From an uncultured Sutterella sp. (GTDB taxonomy: Bacteria > Pseudomonadota > Gammaproteobacteria > Burkholderiales > Burkholderiaceae_F), in contig CASDQM010000025.1 in assembly GCA_949282745.1 (NCBI GenBank), positions 1-63,253 of the forward strand: 63,253 nt of DNA, in the 5' to 3' direction. Below, in pieces: positions 33,993 through 42,790 of this stretch (the first letter of the stretch is position 1; every line of letters starts with the position of its first letter). The position numbers and the translations under genes are program-made. The notes beneath the pieces were generated by a model. That model did not search any database. It had not been told where the DNA came from and saw only the letters and a program-made list of their open reading frames with translations.

Positions 33993-34316
33993 CCCAGAAG
34001 TGACAGGGTTTTGAAGGAAACCACCCATACCTAACCCAGAAGTGACAGGGTTTTGAAGGCAGACTGAAAGACAAAGACCCAGAAGTGACAGGGTTTTGAA
34101 GGGCCCGGTAGCGTCTCCCACCCAGAAGTGACAGGGTTTTGAAGGACAACCTGAACCTAGGAGCCCAGAAGTGACAGGGTTTTGAAGGAAGAATGGCGGA
34201 TGCAAGCCCAGAAGTGACAGGGTATTGAAGGTGAGTGATCGAGACTATGCCCAGAAGTGACAGGGTTTTGAAGGTGAAGCCGAAGATTGAACCCAGAAGT
34301 GACAGGGTTTTGAAGG
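33993..34316 (+). CRISPR. CRISPR array 2 (eight repeats)
   Basis: The same 25-nt repeat as array 1 occurs at 33993, 34035, 34078, 34121, 34164, 34207, 34250 and 34292; the copy at 34207 has one T-to-A change. The seven spacers are 17, 18, 18, 18, 18, 18 and 17 nt, all different from those of array 1. After the last repeat, a vestige (ACAGGAGGTCAC near 34348) corresponds to the degenerate repeat of array 1. The leader is on the low-coordinate side, so reading is on the plus strand, toward the helicase 3' end. Confidence 0.97.
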
Positions 34317-34424
34317 CTACGTGGGGCGGTCTAAATCAGAACAAACAGGAGGTCACAAGGATTCAAAAGAACATCCTTCACGGCCTCTTGTCATATCAGT
34401 CGTTCCACCAACCGCGCAACGCTT

Positions 34425-37400
34425 CTACCGCGTGAATCGGTCGAGCCACCGCGCCGGAATCGGCGTTTCGAGTTCCCACACGATCGACATCGGGCACTCG
34501 CCCGTGTCTGACACGTGCGCCAGTCGTCCCAAGTACACGAAGGGCTGCGTCACGCCCTTTTCGTTCTTCTTTTCGCGAACGAACAGATGCGCCTGCGGCG
34601 CGTCTTCCTTTCGAAAGTCCACCGCGCGGTAGCGCCGTCCCTTGTCGCTCTCCGAGCGGGTGGTCGACTGCGTCTGCCAGTGAAAGCGGGTCGCGTTCAT
34701 GGCGTAGTCGTCGTACCGGCGGCTGAGCGCAAAGTGTCGCTCCTCCTTGTCGATCGTGACGAAAAAGAGGTCCGCGCGACGGTCCTTCAGAAACATGACG
34801 CCTTCGCGGAAATTGGCGGCCTGCTCGTAGCCGAAGGCGGCCAAGGCTTCGCGCGCCGAATAGGACGCGTGAAGTTCGAGCGGCACGTCTTTCGGGACCG
34901 ATGCGGGCGGGCTCAGGAAGTCGACGTCTTCAAGCAGCGCTTCCAGGAGCCCCGTCACGGCCTTCCGCCACCCCGCATTTTGGAGAAGCACCTCGTAGAA
35001 GGCCTTCGCGGCCGGAAGATTCCCGCCGAACTTTCGCACCTCCGCCTCGATCCAGGCGAAGGTGAAGAGCACCCAGTTGGCCCGTTGTCTCGAAGAGAAG
35101 GTCTCAAAGGGCGCCCCTTCGCGCAGATCAGTCAGAAGCTCCGCAATCGACGCGTAGCCGTTTTTGCGGCAGACTCGCAAAAACGCCTTCTGCGAAAGAC
35201 GGAAGGCTTGCGGAACCTCCACGGCGGCCCCGCGGCCGGTACCGAGCTTGGCGAGAACGTCTTCGAAAAAGAGGTCGTCCCTCCCCTTTTCGATGCCGGA
35301 CACCCAAAGCGGCCAGTCCCGCACGCGCAGATTCTGCGAGCGCAGAAAGTCCGCGAACTTCGGTTCACCCTGCTGATGCGAAAGCCACTCGCCCGCCACT
35401 TCGAGCTCCCGCCCCTTGAGCCGACGGTGCGCCTTGATATTGGCGAGAACGTCCTCCATGGCCTGCTTTTCCAGGGTCAACGTGCAGCCGAGCGGGAGGA
35501 GCGTCGAATCGGTTCCCTCCACGAGATCCACGACGTTCGCGGTCGCCGCCCGCGTGAGGGCGCGAAGGCGCGCTTCAAACGAGAATTCCTTTCTCGCCGA
35601 CCCCACGAAGTCGAGGACTGTTAGTCGCAGTTTGTTCGTGCACTTTCGCAGGCCGCGCCCCAACTGCTGCAGGAAGATCGTCACCGACTCGGTAGGGCGC
35701 AGGAAGAGAACCGTGTTCACTTCGGGGATGTCGACGCCCTCGTTGTAGACGTCCACGGTGCAGAGGAAACGAAGTTCCCCGCTCACGAGTTTTCTCGGGG
35801 CGTTGCGGCGTTCTTCCGCGGGCGTTTCCCCGTCGATCGCCGCTGCGGGGATGCCCGCTTCGCGCATCACCTTCGCGACGTGCGCCGCGTGGCGGCGCCC
35901 CGCACAGAAGACGATGCCCCGCACGTCGGAGAGGTCCGGCAGATACCGCTTCACGGCCGAGAGCACCGCGCGGTCGCGGTCCCGAGCCGAGCTTCCCTCC
36001 GTGTAGAGGTCTTCGAGTTCGGAGGCAAGGTAACTTCCGCGCGTCCACTTGAGGCCCGCCAGTGACACCGGGTCCGTCACCATCAGGTAGTCAAAGGGCA
36101 CCAGAAGCTGCCGGTCGATCGCGTCGCCCAAGCCGAGTTCGGCCGTGATGCGTCCGCCGAAGCGCTCGAGCACGTCCCGGCCGTCTCCGCGCCAGGGCGT
36201 GGCGGTGAGACCGAGAAGGACCTTCGGGTCAAGCGTGTCGAGCAACGCGCGGTAGCTCTGTGCCGCCGCATGGTGGAATTCGTCGACGACCACGTATTCG
36301 AAATGTTCCGGCGGATAGAAATGCGCGAGATCACGGCTTGCGGCCGTCTGCACCGAGAGAAAGACGTGGCGGTGCTCCTTCGGGGTTTCGCGCCCCGTGA
36401 AGAGCTCGCCGAAATTCATGTCGTTGAGCACATAGCGGAAGGCGTTTCTCGCCTGAATGAGGATTTCCTCGCGGTGCGCGACGAAAAGGAGGTTCTCGCG
36501 GCGTCCGAGCTTTCTCGCCCGCTCCCGATAGTCGAAGGCCGCGATCATGGTCTTTCCCGTCCCCGTCGCCGCGACGACGAGCGATCGGGTTTCCCCGTGC
36601 AGGGTTCTCGCGGCGTCAAGCCGTTCGAGAATGGCCTTCTGGAAGGGATAGGGTTCGAGCTCGATCCCGAAGGTCGAGAGAGGCGTAGCCGTCGAGAGGG
36701 ACGCACCCGACTCACCGCGCCTCGCCTCTTGGATCGCTTCGCGAAGCTGCGTTTCGTCCCTTACCGGGTCGAACCGCTTGAAGCGCTCCGCATCGGTCAC
36801 GTAGGCGTCGAAAATCGTCTTCATGCGCTCGAGAAGCGCCGCGTCGGACGTTTCCGTCACCTTGACGGTCCACTCGAGACCGTAGCTCAGCGCCGCCTTC
36901 GAGAGATTCGCGCTTCCCGCATAGGCGGTCGAGAGTCCGTTCGGACGGTGAAAGAGATAGGACTTGGCGTGGTGACGCGTCGCGCCCGTGTCGTAGGCGA
37001 CGTAGATTTCGGCGTTCGGCAGGTTCGAGAGCCAGAGCACCGCTTCCGGATCGGTCGCACCCACGTAGGTGGTCGTGACGACGCGCAGTCGCCCGCCGCG
37101 TTCGGCAAAGCGCTCGAGCACCGACATCATGGGCCGAAGCCCCGACATCTTCACGAAGGACACCAGCCAGTCGACGCTTTCTGCCGTCTCGGTTTCGCGC
37201 CGCAGTTCGTCAAGGAGCGCGGGCTCCCCGCGGGCACCCGTGAGAAGCGTCGTTTGCGAGAAGGACGTCTCGGGACGCACCGCGTCGGCCCATCGGGGTT
37301 CGCCCGGGGCGGGATTCATGCGGTCGGCGGCGAGGAGCACGGAAAGGGGATCCGCAAAGAGAGACGCGCCGCCGGAGTTTCGGTCGATTTCTCCGAGCAC

Positions 37401-37661
37401 CCGCTCGACGATGGCCCGGGCCTTCCCGACGCTTTCCTTGTCCTCTTCCTTTTCGAGGGCGTCGCCGATCGCGCGGCGAAGCGCCGTCGCCGCATGGCGG
37501 TATAGGAGCGCAAAAAGCAGATCCCGATCCTCGTCCGCGGCCTGCGTTGTAAGGAGTCGCCCCGCAAGCGCCGACTGCATTCCTCGCGTCAAAAGGCACT
37601 CAAACAGTCCGGTGCCGTCCTTTTTCCACTCCCGCATGCTCTTTCTTTTTTCTTGAGACAT
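34425..37661 (-). CDS. PLD nuclease - superfamily II helicase - DUF3427 protein
   Basis: A protein of 1078 residues with three parts. An N-terminal PLD-like domain has one HKD-type motif near residue 230 (HHAKSYLFH, then [10 protein letters not shown]). A DEAD/DEAH-type helicase core follows, with Walker [15 protein letters not shown] near 369, DEFHH near 460, [11 protein letters not shown], and motif [11 protein letters not shown]. The C-terminal DUF3427 module includes [11 protein letters not shown] and [11 protein letters not shown]. Relatives of this three-part architecture are common in accessory and defence-rich regions; the function is not established. The start at 37661 is uncertain (37637 is possible); the longer frame upstream is unsupported. 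Its 3' end has been copied twice within the CRISPR locus. Confidence 0.88.
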   Translation of the reverse strand: MSQEKRKSMREWKKDGTGLFECLLTRGMQSALAGRLLTTQAADEDRDLLFALLYRHAATALRRAIGDALEKEEDKESVGKARAIVERVLGEIDRNSGGASLFADPLSVLLAADRMNPAPGEPRWADAVRPETSFSQTTLLTGARGEPALLDELRRETETAESVDWLVSFVKMSGLRPMMSVLERFAERGGRLRVVTTTYVGATDPEAVLWLSNLPNAEIYVAYDTGATRHHAKSYLFHRPNGLSTAYAGSANLSKAALSYGLEWTVKVTETSDAALLERMKTIFDAYVTDAERFKRFDPVRDETQLREAIQEARRGESGASLSTATPLSTFGIELEPYPFQKAILERLDAARTLHGETRSLVVAATGTGKTMIAAFDYRERARKLGRRENLLFVAHREEILIQARNAFRYVLNDMNFGELFTGRETPKEHRHVFLSVQTAASRDLAHFYPPEHFEYVVVDEFHHAAAQSYRALLDTLDPKVLLGLTATPWRGDGRDVLERFGGRITAELGLGDAIDRQLLVPFDYLMVTDPVSLAGLKWTRGSYLASELEDLYTEGSSARDRDRAVLSAVKRYLPDLSDVRGIVFCAGRRHAAHVAKVMREAGIPAAAIDGETPAEERRNAPRKLVSGELRFLCTVDVYNEGVDIPEVNTVLFLRPTESVTIFLQQLGRGLRKCTNKLRLTVLDFVGSARKEFSFEARLRALTRAATANVVDLVEGTDSTLLPLGCTLTLEKQAMEDVLANIKAHRRLKGRELEVAGEWLSHQQGEPKFADFLRSQNLRVRDWPLWVSGIEKGRDDLFFEDVLAKLGTGRGAAVEVPQAFRLSQKAFLRVCRKNGYASIAELLTDLREGAPFETFSSRQRANWVLFTFAWIEAEVRKFGGNLPAAKAFYEVLLQNAGWRKAVTGLLEALLEDVDFLSPPASVPKDVPLELHASYSAREALAAFGYEQAANFREGVMFLKDRRADLFFVTIDKEERHFALSRRYDDYAMNATRFHWQTQSTTRSESDKGRRYRAVDFRKEDAPQAHLFVREKKNEKGVTQPFVYLGRLAHVSDTGECPMSIVWELETPIPARWLDRFTR

Positions 37662-37909
37662 TCTTGCAGCGTAGCCGGAGTGCCGGCGCACCGTCAACGC
37701 GGAAGACCGCACGGCGAGATCCGGAAAAACCAGGACGGACGTCGCCGCTGGGCCAATGCGGTCACAACCTTTCACCTTTTTCGCGGGATCAGCCTTTCGG
37801 ACGAGTCCGAAATGTGCAACAATGCGGAACCCGCTTCGGACGCGGGCGCTTCGCCGTCCCCGTCCGCCATCCGTTTTCACCGGCCTCGGGCCGGTTTCTG
37901 GAGAAACAA

Positions 37910-38404
37910 ATGATTCGCTTCACCACCAACATGGGCGTCATCGACATCGAGCTCGACCATGAACGCGCCCCGCTCACGTCCGCCAACTTCGAAACCTATG
38001 TCAAGGAAGGGTTTTACGACGGCGTGATCTTCCACCGCGTCATCCCGGGCTTCATGATCCAGGGCGGCGGCTTCCTCCCCGGCATGCACCAGAAGGAAAC
38101 GCACGCGCCGATCCAGAACGAGGCCGCCAACGGTCTCAAGAACGACCGCTACACGATCGCCATGGCCCGCACGATGGATCCGCACTCCGCCACGGCGCAG
38201 TTCTTCATCAACGTGGTGGACAACGACTTCCTCAACCACACCTCCCCCACGCCGCAGGGCTGGGGCTACGCCGTCTTCGGCAAGGTCGTGGCCGGCACGG
38301 ACGTGGTCGACGCGATCGCCAAGGTGAAGACCGGCACGCGCGGCTTCCACGGCGACGTTCCCCGTGAAGACGTCATCATTGAAAAGGCCGAAATCGTCGA
38401 CTGA
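37910..38404 (+). CDS. ppiB: Cytoplasmic peptidyl-prolyl cis-trans isomerase (cyclophilin)
   Basis: A 164-residue cyclophilin. The active-site motif [15 protein letters not shown] is intact, with [15 protein letters not shown] and [12 protein letters not shown] following, as in PpiB. There is no signal peptide, which argues for the cytoplasmic PpiB rather than periplasmic PpiA. The ATG at 37910 follows TGGAGAAACAA. A small GC-rich hairpin, CCGGCCTCGGGCCGG (37880-37894), sits just before the ribosome-binding site. A strong terminator follows. Confidence 0.95.
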   Translation: MIRFTTNMGVIDIELDHERAPLTSANFETYVKEGFYDGVIFHRVIPGFMIQGGGFLPGMHQKETHAPIQNEAANGLKNDRYTIAMARTMDPHSATAQFFINVVDNDFLNHTSPTPQGWGYAVFGKVVAGTDVVDAIAKVKTGTRGFHGDVPREDVIIEKAEIVD

Positions 38405-38427
38405 TTCCGACCCAATCGGCACTTTGC

Positions 38428-38460
38428 AACCCCGCGCCGCTTTCGAGCACGCGGGGTTTT
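38428..38460 (+). terminator. Intrinsic terminator of ppiB
   Basis: AACCCCGCG (38428-38436) pairs exactly with CGCGGGGTT (38450-38458), followed by TT. The same stem sequence is used after the phosphoribosyltransferase at 8038. Confidence 0.85.
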
Positions 38461-38734
38461 GCTTGTCCGCAAAGCCGACGAGATCTCAACAAAACACCTC
38501 CGACGACACCGGCACACCGATAGATACTGTCCACCCGACGCATAGATTCCGCACATTGGCGAAATCCCGATTGATCCCGTAAGATATTTCCTCGTCTCTC
38601 TTTGACGCCCCATCCACGGTGGTTTGCAAAAAAGAAAACACAAGATTTTGTGAACCGCCATCCTCTCCTTTGACGTGCCTTCTACGCCTTAAGCGGCAGG
38701 GAGGCCTCCGTCTACCGCAATCAGGATCCCCGTC
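38461..38734. other. nrdAB upstream region
   Basis: About 270 bp without a gene, more A/T-rich than its neighbours. It holds a single NrdR-box-like site (38638-38653) and presumably the nrd promoter; I see no clear -35/-10 pair. Confidence 0.4.
38638..38653. promoter_or_regulatory. Possible NrdR box
   Basis: ACACAAGATTTTGTGA agrees with the 16-bp NrdR consensus (acaCwAtATaTwGtgt) at 13 positions and lies 82 bp before nrdA. NrdR normally binds two such boxes about three helical turns apart; no convincing partner is visible, which lowers confidence. Confidence 0.35.
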
Positions 38735-40510
38735 ATGACCGTGAAAATCGATTTTTCCCGCGACGCGCTCTTTGACGAGCTCGGCCTCATTCGACTTCGA
38801 GAAAGCTATATGCGTCCCGACGAACAGAACCCGCAGGAGCGTCTCGCCTTCGTCGCCCAACAGTTCGCCTCGAACGACGCCCACGCGCAGCGCATCTACG
38901 ACTACGCCTCGCGCCACTGGCTCTCCTTTTCGACGCCCATTCTCTCCTTCGGACGCTCGAAAAACGGCCTTCCCGTCTCGTGCTACCTCACCTATATGCC
39001 CGACAGCGCCGACGGCCTCGTCGAGACGCTGAGCGAAGTGAACCGCCTCTCCATGGCGGGCGGAGGCGTCGGCATTCACGTCGGCATCCGCAACGCCGAC
39101 GACAAGAGCGTGGGCGTGATGCCCCACCTCAAGGTCTACGACGCGGCCTGCCTCGCCTACCGTCAAGGCTCGACCCGTCGCGGCTCCTACGCGGCGTTTC
39201 TTGACGCCGACCACCCCGACATCATTCCCTTCGTCGAGATGCGAAAGCCCACGGGCGACCAGAACCTCAAGGCCCTGAACCTTCACCACGGCGTGAACCT
39301 CACGGACGCCTTCATGGAGAAAATCGAGGCCTCGATGCGGGACGAAAACGCGGACGACTCGTGGCCGCTCAAGAATCCCGCCACGGGCGAGGTGGTCGAA
39401 ACGATCTCGGCGCGCGACCTCTGGCAGCGCATTCTCGAGATGCGCATGCACACGGGCGAGCCCTATCTCGTCTTCCTCGACACGGCGAACCGCGCGTTGC
39501 CCTCGTGGCTCAAGGAGCGTGGCCTTCGCATCCGCGGCTCCAACCTGTGCACGGAAATCTTCCTGCCCACGTCGGAAACCCGCACGGCGGTCTGCTGCCT
39601 CTCGTCCCTCAATCTCGAATATTTCGACGACTGGAAGGACCATCCCGACTTCATCGCCGACACGATGGAATTCTTGGACAACGTCCTGCAGTACTTCATC
39701 GATCACGCCCCAAAGCCCCTTGCGAAGGCCCGTCACTCGGCCGAGCGCGAACGCTCCGTGGGACTCGGTGCGCTCGGCTTTCACGCCTACCTGCAGAAAA
39801 AGGGCATTCCGCTCGAATCGGCCCTCGCAAAGTCCGTGAACCTCAAGATCTTCCGTCACATTCACGACGCGGCGCACGCCGCCGACGCGAAGCTCTGCGA
39901 AGAGCGCGGTCCCTGCCCCGACGCCGCGGACGCGGGCGTGATGCGCCGCTTCTCGCACCACACGGCGGTCGCGCCCAACGCGACGTCGTCCCTCATCATG
40001 GGCGGCACGAGCCCCTCGATCGAGCCCTACCGCGCAAACATCTATCGTCAGGACACGATCTCGGGCGCCTACATCGTGAAGAACCGCTTCCTCAAGGCGG
40101 AACTCGCGAAGCGCGGCCTCGACACGGACGAAGTCTGGGCGGACTTGATCGCCCACGACGGCTCGGTCGCGCACCGCGAAGACCTGCCCGAATCCGTGCG
40201 GATGGTCTTCAAGACCGCCTTTGAAATCGATCAGCGCTGGCTCGTGGACCTCGCGGGCGACCGTCAGGCCTACATCGATCAGGGACAGAGCGTCAACCTC
40301 TTCTTCCCGCCCGACGTGTCGATTTCCTACCTGCACGCCTGCCACTTCCTCGCGTGGAAGAAGGGTCTGAAGTCCCTCTACTACAACCGCTCCGACAAAC
40401 TCCGCAAGGCCGACCGCGTGGGCGTTCGGATGGATCGCAAGCGAATCGAAGACGAAATCGACATGCGCGCCGTCGCCGACGACACGACCTGCCTCGCCTG
40501 CGAAGGCTGA
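38735..40510 (+). CDS. nrdA: Ribonucleoside-diphosphate reductase, alpha subunit (short form)
   Basis: A 591-residue class I ribonucleotide reductase large subunit. Catalytic residues are in place: C83 (PVSCYLTYMPD), N270/C272/E274 in SNLCTEIFL, and a Cys pair C287/C288 (TAVCCLSSLN). The C-terminal CLAC pair is the redox-active swing-arm motif. It is about 170 residues shorter than E. coli NrdA (761) because the N-terminal ATP-cone is missing; the open frame does not extend upstream to supply one. The enzyme would therefore lack the standard dATP on/off switch. nrdB follows after 19 bp. Confidence 0.93.
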   Translation: MTVKIDFSRDALFDELGLIRLRESYMRPDEQNPQERLAFVAQQFASNDAHAQRIYDYASRHWLSFSTPILSFGRSKNGLPVSCYLTYMPDSADGLVETLSEVNRLSMAGGGVGIHVGIRNADDKSVGVMPHLKVYDAACLAYRQGSTRRGSYAAFLDADHPDIIPFVEMRKPTGDQNLKALNLHHGVNLTDAFMEKIEASMRDENADDSWPLKNPATGEVVETISARDLWQRILEMRMHTGEPYLVFLDTANRALPSWLKERGLRIRGSNLCTEIFLPTSETRTAVCCLSSLNLEYFDDWKDHPDFIADTMEFLDNVLQYFIDHAPKPLAKARHSAERERSVGLGALGFHAYLQKKGIPLESALAKSVNLKIFRHIHDAAHAADAKLCEERGPCPDAADAGVMRRFSHHTAVAPNATSSLIMGGTSPSIEPYRANIYRQDTISGAYIVKNRFLKAELAKRGLDTDEVWADLIAHDGSVAHREDLPESVRMVFKTAFEIDQRWLVDLAGDRQAYIDQGQSVNLFFPPDVSISYLHACHFLAWKKGLKSLYYNRSDKLRKADRVGVRMDRKRIEDEIDMRAVADDTTCLACEG

Positions 40511-40529
40511 TTTCCGGGAGAACGAAAAA

Positions 40530-41522
40530 ATGACCGAACAGAAGAAGACCGCGCCCCGCTCGGGGCTTCTCGCCGAACGCACCGCCTTCAAGCCCTTTGC
40601 CTATCCCTGGGCGTACGAGGCCTTCATGCAGTCGGAACAGATGCACTGGCTCTGGACGGAAGTCCCGATGATGGAGGACGTCAAGGACTACCGATCGAAA
40701 CTCACGGACGACGAGCGCGAGTTTCTGACGAAGATCCTGCGCTTTTTCACCCAGGGCGACATCGACGTTTCGGGCGCCTACGTGAACGTCTATCTCCCGC
40801 GCTTTCGACAGCCCGAAATCCGGATGATGCTCTCGTCGTTTGCCGCGCGCGAGGCCGTGCACATCGCCGCCTACTCGCACCTGATCGAAACGCTGGGGCT
40901 CCCCGAATCGATCTACAACGAATTCATGGAGTACGAGGCGATGGCCGCCAAGCACGACTTCTTCCGGGAAGTCGAAAAGGACGACCGCGACCTCCCCGCC
41001 CAGATCGCCGCTTTCTCGGCCTTCACCGAAGGCATGCAACTCTTCTCGAGCTTCGTGATGCTCTTGAACTTCACCCGCAACGGCATGATGAAGGGGATGG
41101 GGCAGATCATCGCCTGGTCGATCGCGGACGAGACGCTCCACACGGAATCCATGACGAAGATCTTCCGCGAATACGTGAAGGAAAATCCGGAAGTCTGGAC
41201 GGATGAGCTCAAGCGCAAGATCTACGAGATCGCCGAAACCATGGTGACGCTCGAAGACCGCTTCATCGAACTCGCCTTCGGCGTCACCGACATGAAGCGC
41301 CTCACCAAGGACGAAGTCCGCAACTACATCCGCTACATCGCGGACCGCCGCCTCACGGGGCTCGGTCTCAAGGCGATCTTCGGCTCGGGCGACAATCCCC
41401 TCCCCTGGGTCGACGCCATGCTCGGCGTCTCGCACACGAACTTCTTTGAAAACCGCGTCGTCGACTACGCCAAGGGCGCGCTCACGGGCGACTGGGCGGA
41501 CGTTTGGGGACAGGCCAAATGA
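40530..41522 (+). CDS. nrdB: Ribonucleoside-diphosphate reductase, beta subunit
   Basis: A 330-residue radical-generating subunit. Residues expected to bind the diiron site and hold the radical are visible: Asp in TQGDIDVSG (about 77), E108 and H111 in REAVHIAAYSH with the radical Tyr at 115, Glu in FTEGMQLFSSF, and Glu/His in ADETLHTES. The presence of Tyr115 indicates a tyrosyl-radical enzyme. It is cotranscribed with nrdA, and its stop overlaps the start of the next gene (ATGA). Confidence 0.95.
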   Translation: MTEQKKTAPRSGLLAERTAFKPFAYPWAYEAFMQSEQMHWLWTEVPMMEDVKDYRSKLTDDEREFLTKILRFFTQGDIDVSGAYVNVYLPRFRQPEIRMMLSSFAAREAVHIAAYSHLIETLGLPESIYNEFMEYEAMAAKHDFFREVEKDDRDLPAQIAAFSAFTEGMQLFSSFVMLLNFTRNGMMKGMGQIIAWSIADETLHTESMTKIFREYVKENPEVWTDELKRKIYEIAETMVTLEDRFIELAFGVTDMKRLTKDEVRNYIRYIADRRLTGLGLKAIFGSGDNPLPWVDAMLGVSHTNFFENRVVDYAKGALTGDWADVWGQAK

Positions 41523-42706
41523 GCGTCACGACGAATCTCTTCGAGATGGCGCTTCCCACCCGCATCGTCTTCGGGGCGGGAGCGCTCGAGCGCCTTGCCA
41601 AACTCCCGATGCCGGGGAAGAAGACGCTTCTCGTCACGACTTCGGGCGGGTCGCTCGTGCGCTCGGGTCTGCTCGATCGCGTGAAGACGCATTTCGCCCT
41701 CCGCGGCGTTGAAGTCGTGCTTTTCAACCGGGTCTTTCCGAACCCGACCGACACGCTCGTCATGGAAGCCGCGGCTCTTGCGCGGCGCGAAGGCGTCGAC
41801 TTCGTGACGGGACTCGGGGGCGGCTCGGCGCTGGACGTCGCCAAGGCGATCGCCATGATGGCGACGAACGAGGGCGACGTCTGGGACTACGTGCGCGGCG
41901 GCACGGGCGGTGGGAAGAGCCCCGCGAACCCGTCGCTCCCCACGATTCTCATCCCCACCACCGCGGGAACGGGGTCGGAAGCGGATCCCTGGATCGTGCT
42001 AGGCAAACTCGAAACGGACGAAAAGATCGCCTTCGGAAACCGCGGGACCTACCCGACGATCTCGGTGGTCGACCCGGAACTCACGCTCACGGTGCCGCCT
42101 TTCTACACCGCGGCGCAAGGCTTCGACGCCTTCTGCCATGCGACCGAGGGCTACCTCAACCGGAGGGCCTCGGTCGTTTCCGACCTCTTTGCGCTCGAAG
42201 CCGTGCGGCTTCTCGGCAACTCGCTCGCCCAGGCCGTGGAAAATGGTGACGATCTCGCGGCCCGCTCGGACGTGTCGCTCGCCGCGACGCTTGCGGGCGT
42301 AAACGAGTCACTTGCGGGATGCATTTCGCTTCACGCCCTGGAGCACGCCTTGAGCGCCAAAAACCCCGCCCTCACCCACGGCAAGGGGCTCGCCATGCTG
42401 GCCTTCGCCTACTTCGAACGTCTCGTCGACAAGGCTGCCTCGCCCGAGCGCTTTGTCTCTCTGGCCCGTGCGCTCGGCTACCCGAGTGCGGTGGCGCCCG
42501 CCGACTTCCTCATGGCGCTCGACAGGCTCCTCGCGGGCTGCGGCCTCAAAAATCTCTCCTGGCGGGAAGAAGGCTTCACGAAGGAGGATTTCCCTTCACT
42601 CATTGCGAACGCCCGAAGCGCCATGGGAGCGCTCTTCCGGTGCGACCCAGAGGAACTCTCGGACGAAGATCTCCTCGAAATCCTCGAGCGCTCTTGGCGG
42701 GATTGA
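41519..42706 (+). CDS. Iron-containing alcohol dehydrogenase
   Basis: A 395-residue group III (iron-dependent) alcohol dehydrogenase. The nucleotide-binding region has GLGGGSALDVAKAIA and PTTAGTGSEADPW. Metal ligands are the Asp and His in GFDAFCHATEGYL and the two His in LHALEHALSAKNPALTHGKG. The ATG at 41519 overlaps the nrdB stop by four bases, so translation is probably coupled, although a role in nucleotide reduction is not expected. The substrate is unknown; small alcohols or aldehydes are typical. A strong terminator closes the nrdA-nrdB-adh operon. Confidence 0.92.
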   Translation: MSVTTNLFEMALPTRIVFGAGALERLAKLPMPGKKTLLVTTSGGSLVRSGLLDRVKTHFALRGVEVVLFNRVFPNPTDTLVMEAAALARREGVDFVTGLGGGSALDVAKAIAMMATNEGDVWDYVRGGTGGGKSPANPSLPTILIPTTAGTGSEADPWIVLGKLETDEKIAFGNRGTYPTISVVDPELTLTVPPFYTAAQGFDAFCHATEGYLNRRASVVSDLFALEAVRLLGNSLAQAVENGDDLAARSDVSLAATLAGVNESLAGCISLHALEHALSAKNPALTHGKGLAMLAFAYFERLVDKAASPERFVSLARALGYPSAVAPADFLMALDRLLAGCGLKNLSWREEGFTKEDFPSLIANARSAMGALFRCDPEELSDEDLLEILERSWRD

Positions 42707-42734
42707 CGGTTCTTCCCGCACCCCAAAAACGACG

Positions 42735-42767
42735 CGACCCCGGCCGTTTCGAACCGGGGTCGTTTCG
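42735..42767 (+). terminator. Intrinsic terminator of the nrdA-nrdB-adh operon
   Basis: CGACCCCGG (42735-42743) pairs exactly with CCGGGGTCG (42754-42762), followed by TTTCGTT. Confidence 0.85.
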
Positions 42768-42790
42768 TTCAGAGGACTGTGCTTCCCGTC

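Larger units (their letters stand above)
33698..35035. repeat. Tandem duplication, copy 2 (cas1 fragment - leader - array 2 - helicase 3' end)
   Basis: Counterpart of the block at 32404-33606. Here the helicase end is part of the intact gene and the cas1 piece is truncated. The nucleotide copies have diverged by scattered substitutions and the spacers are entirely different, so the duplication is not recent. Confidence 0.85.

Noticed and set aside
37662-37880. N-terminal extension of the helicase to 37880
   Set aside because: The 73 extra residues are basic, low in complexity and unlike any PLD or helicase domain, and they overlap the upstream region of ppiB.
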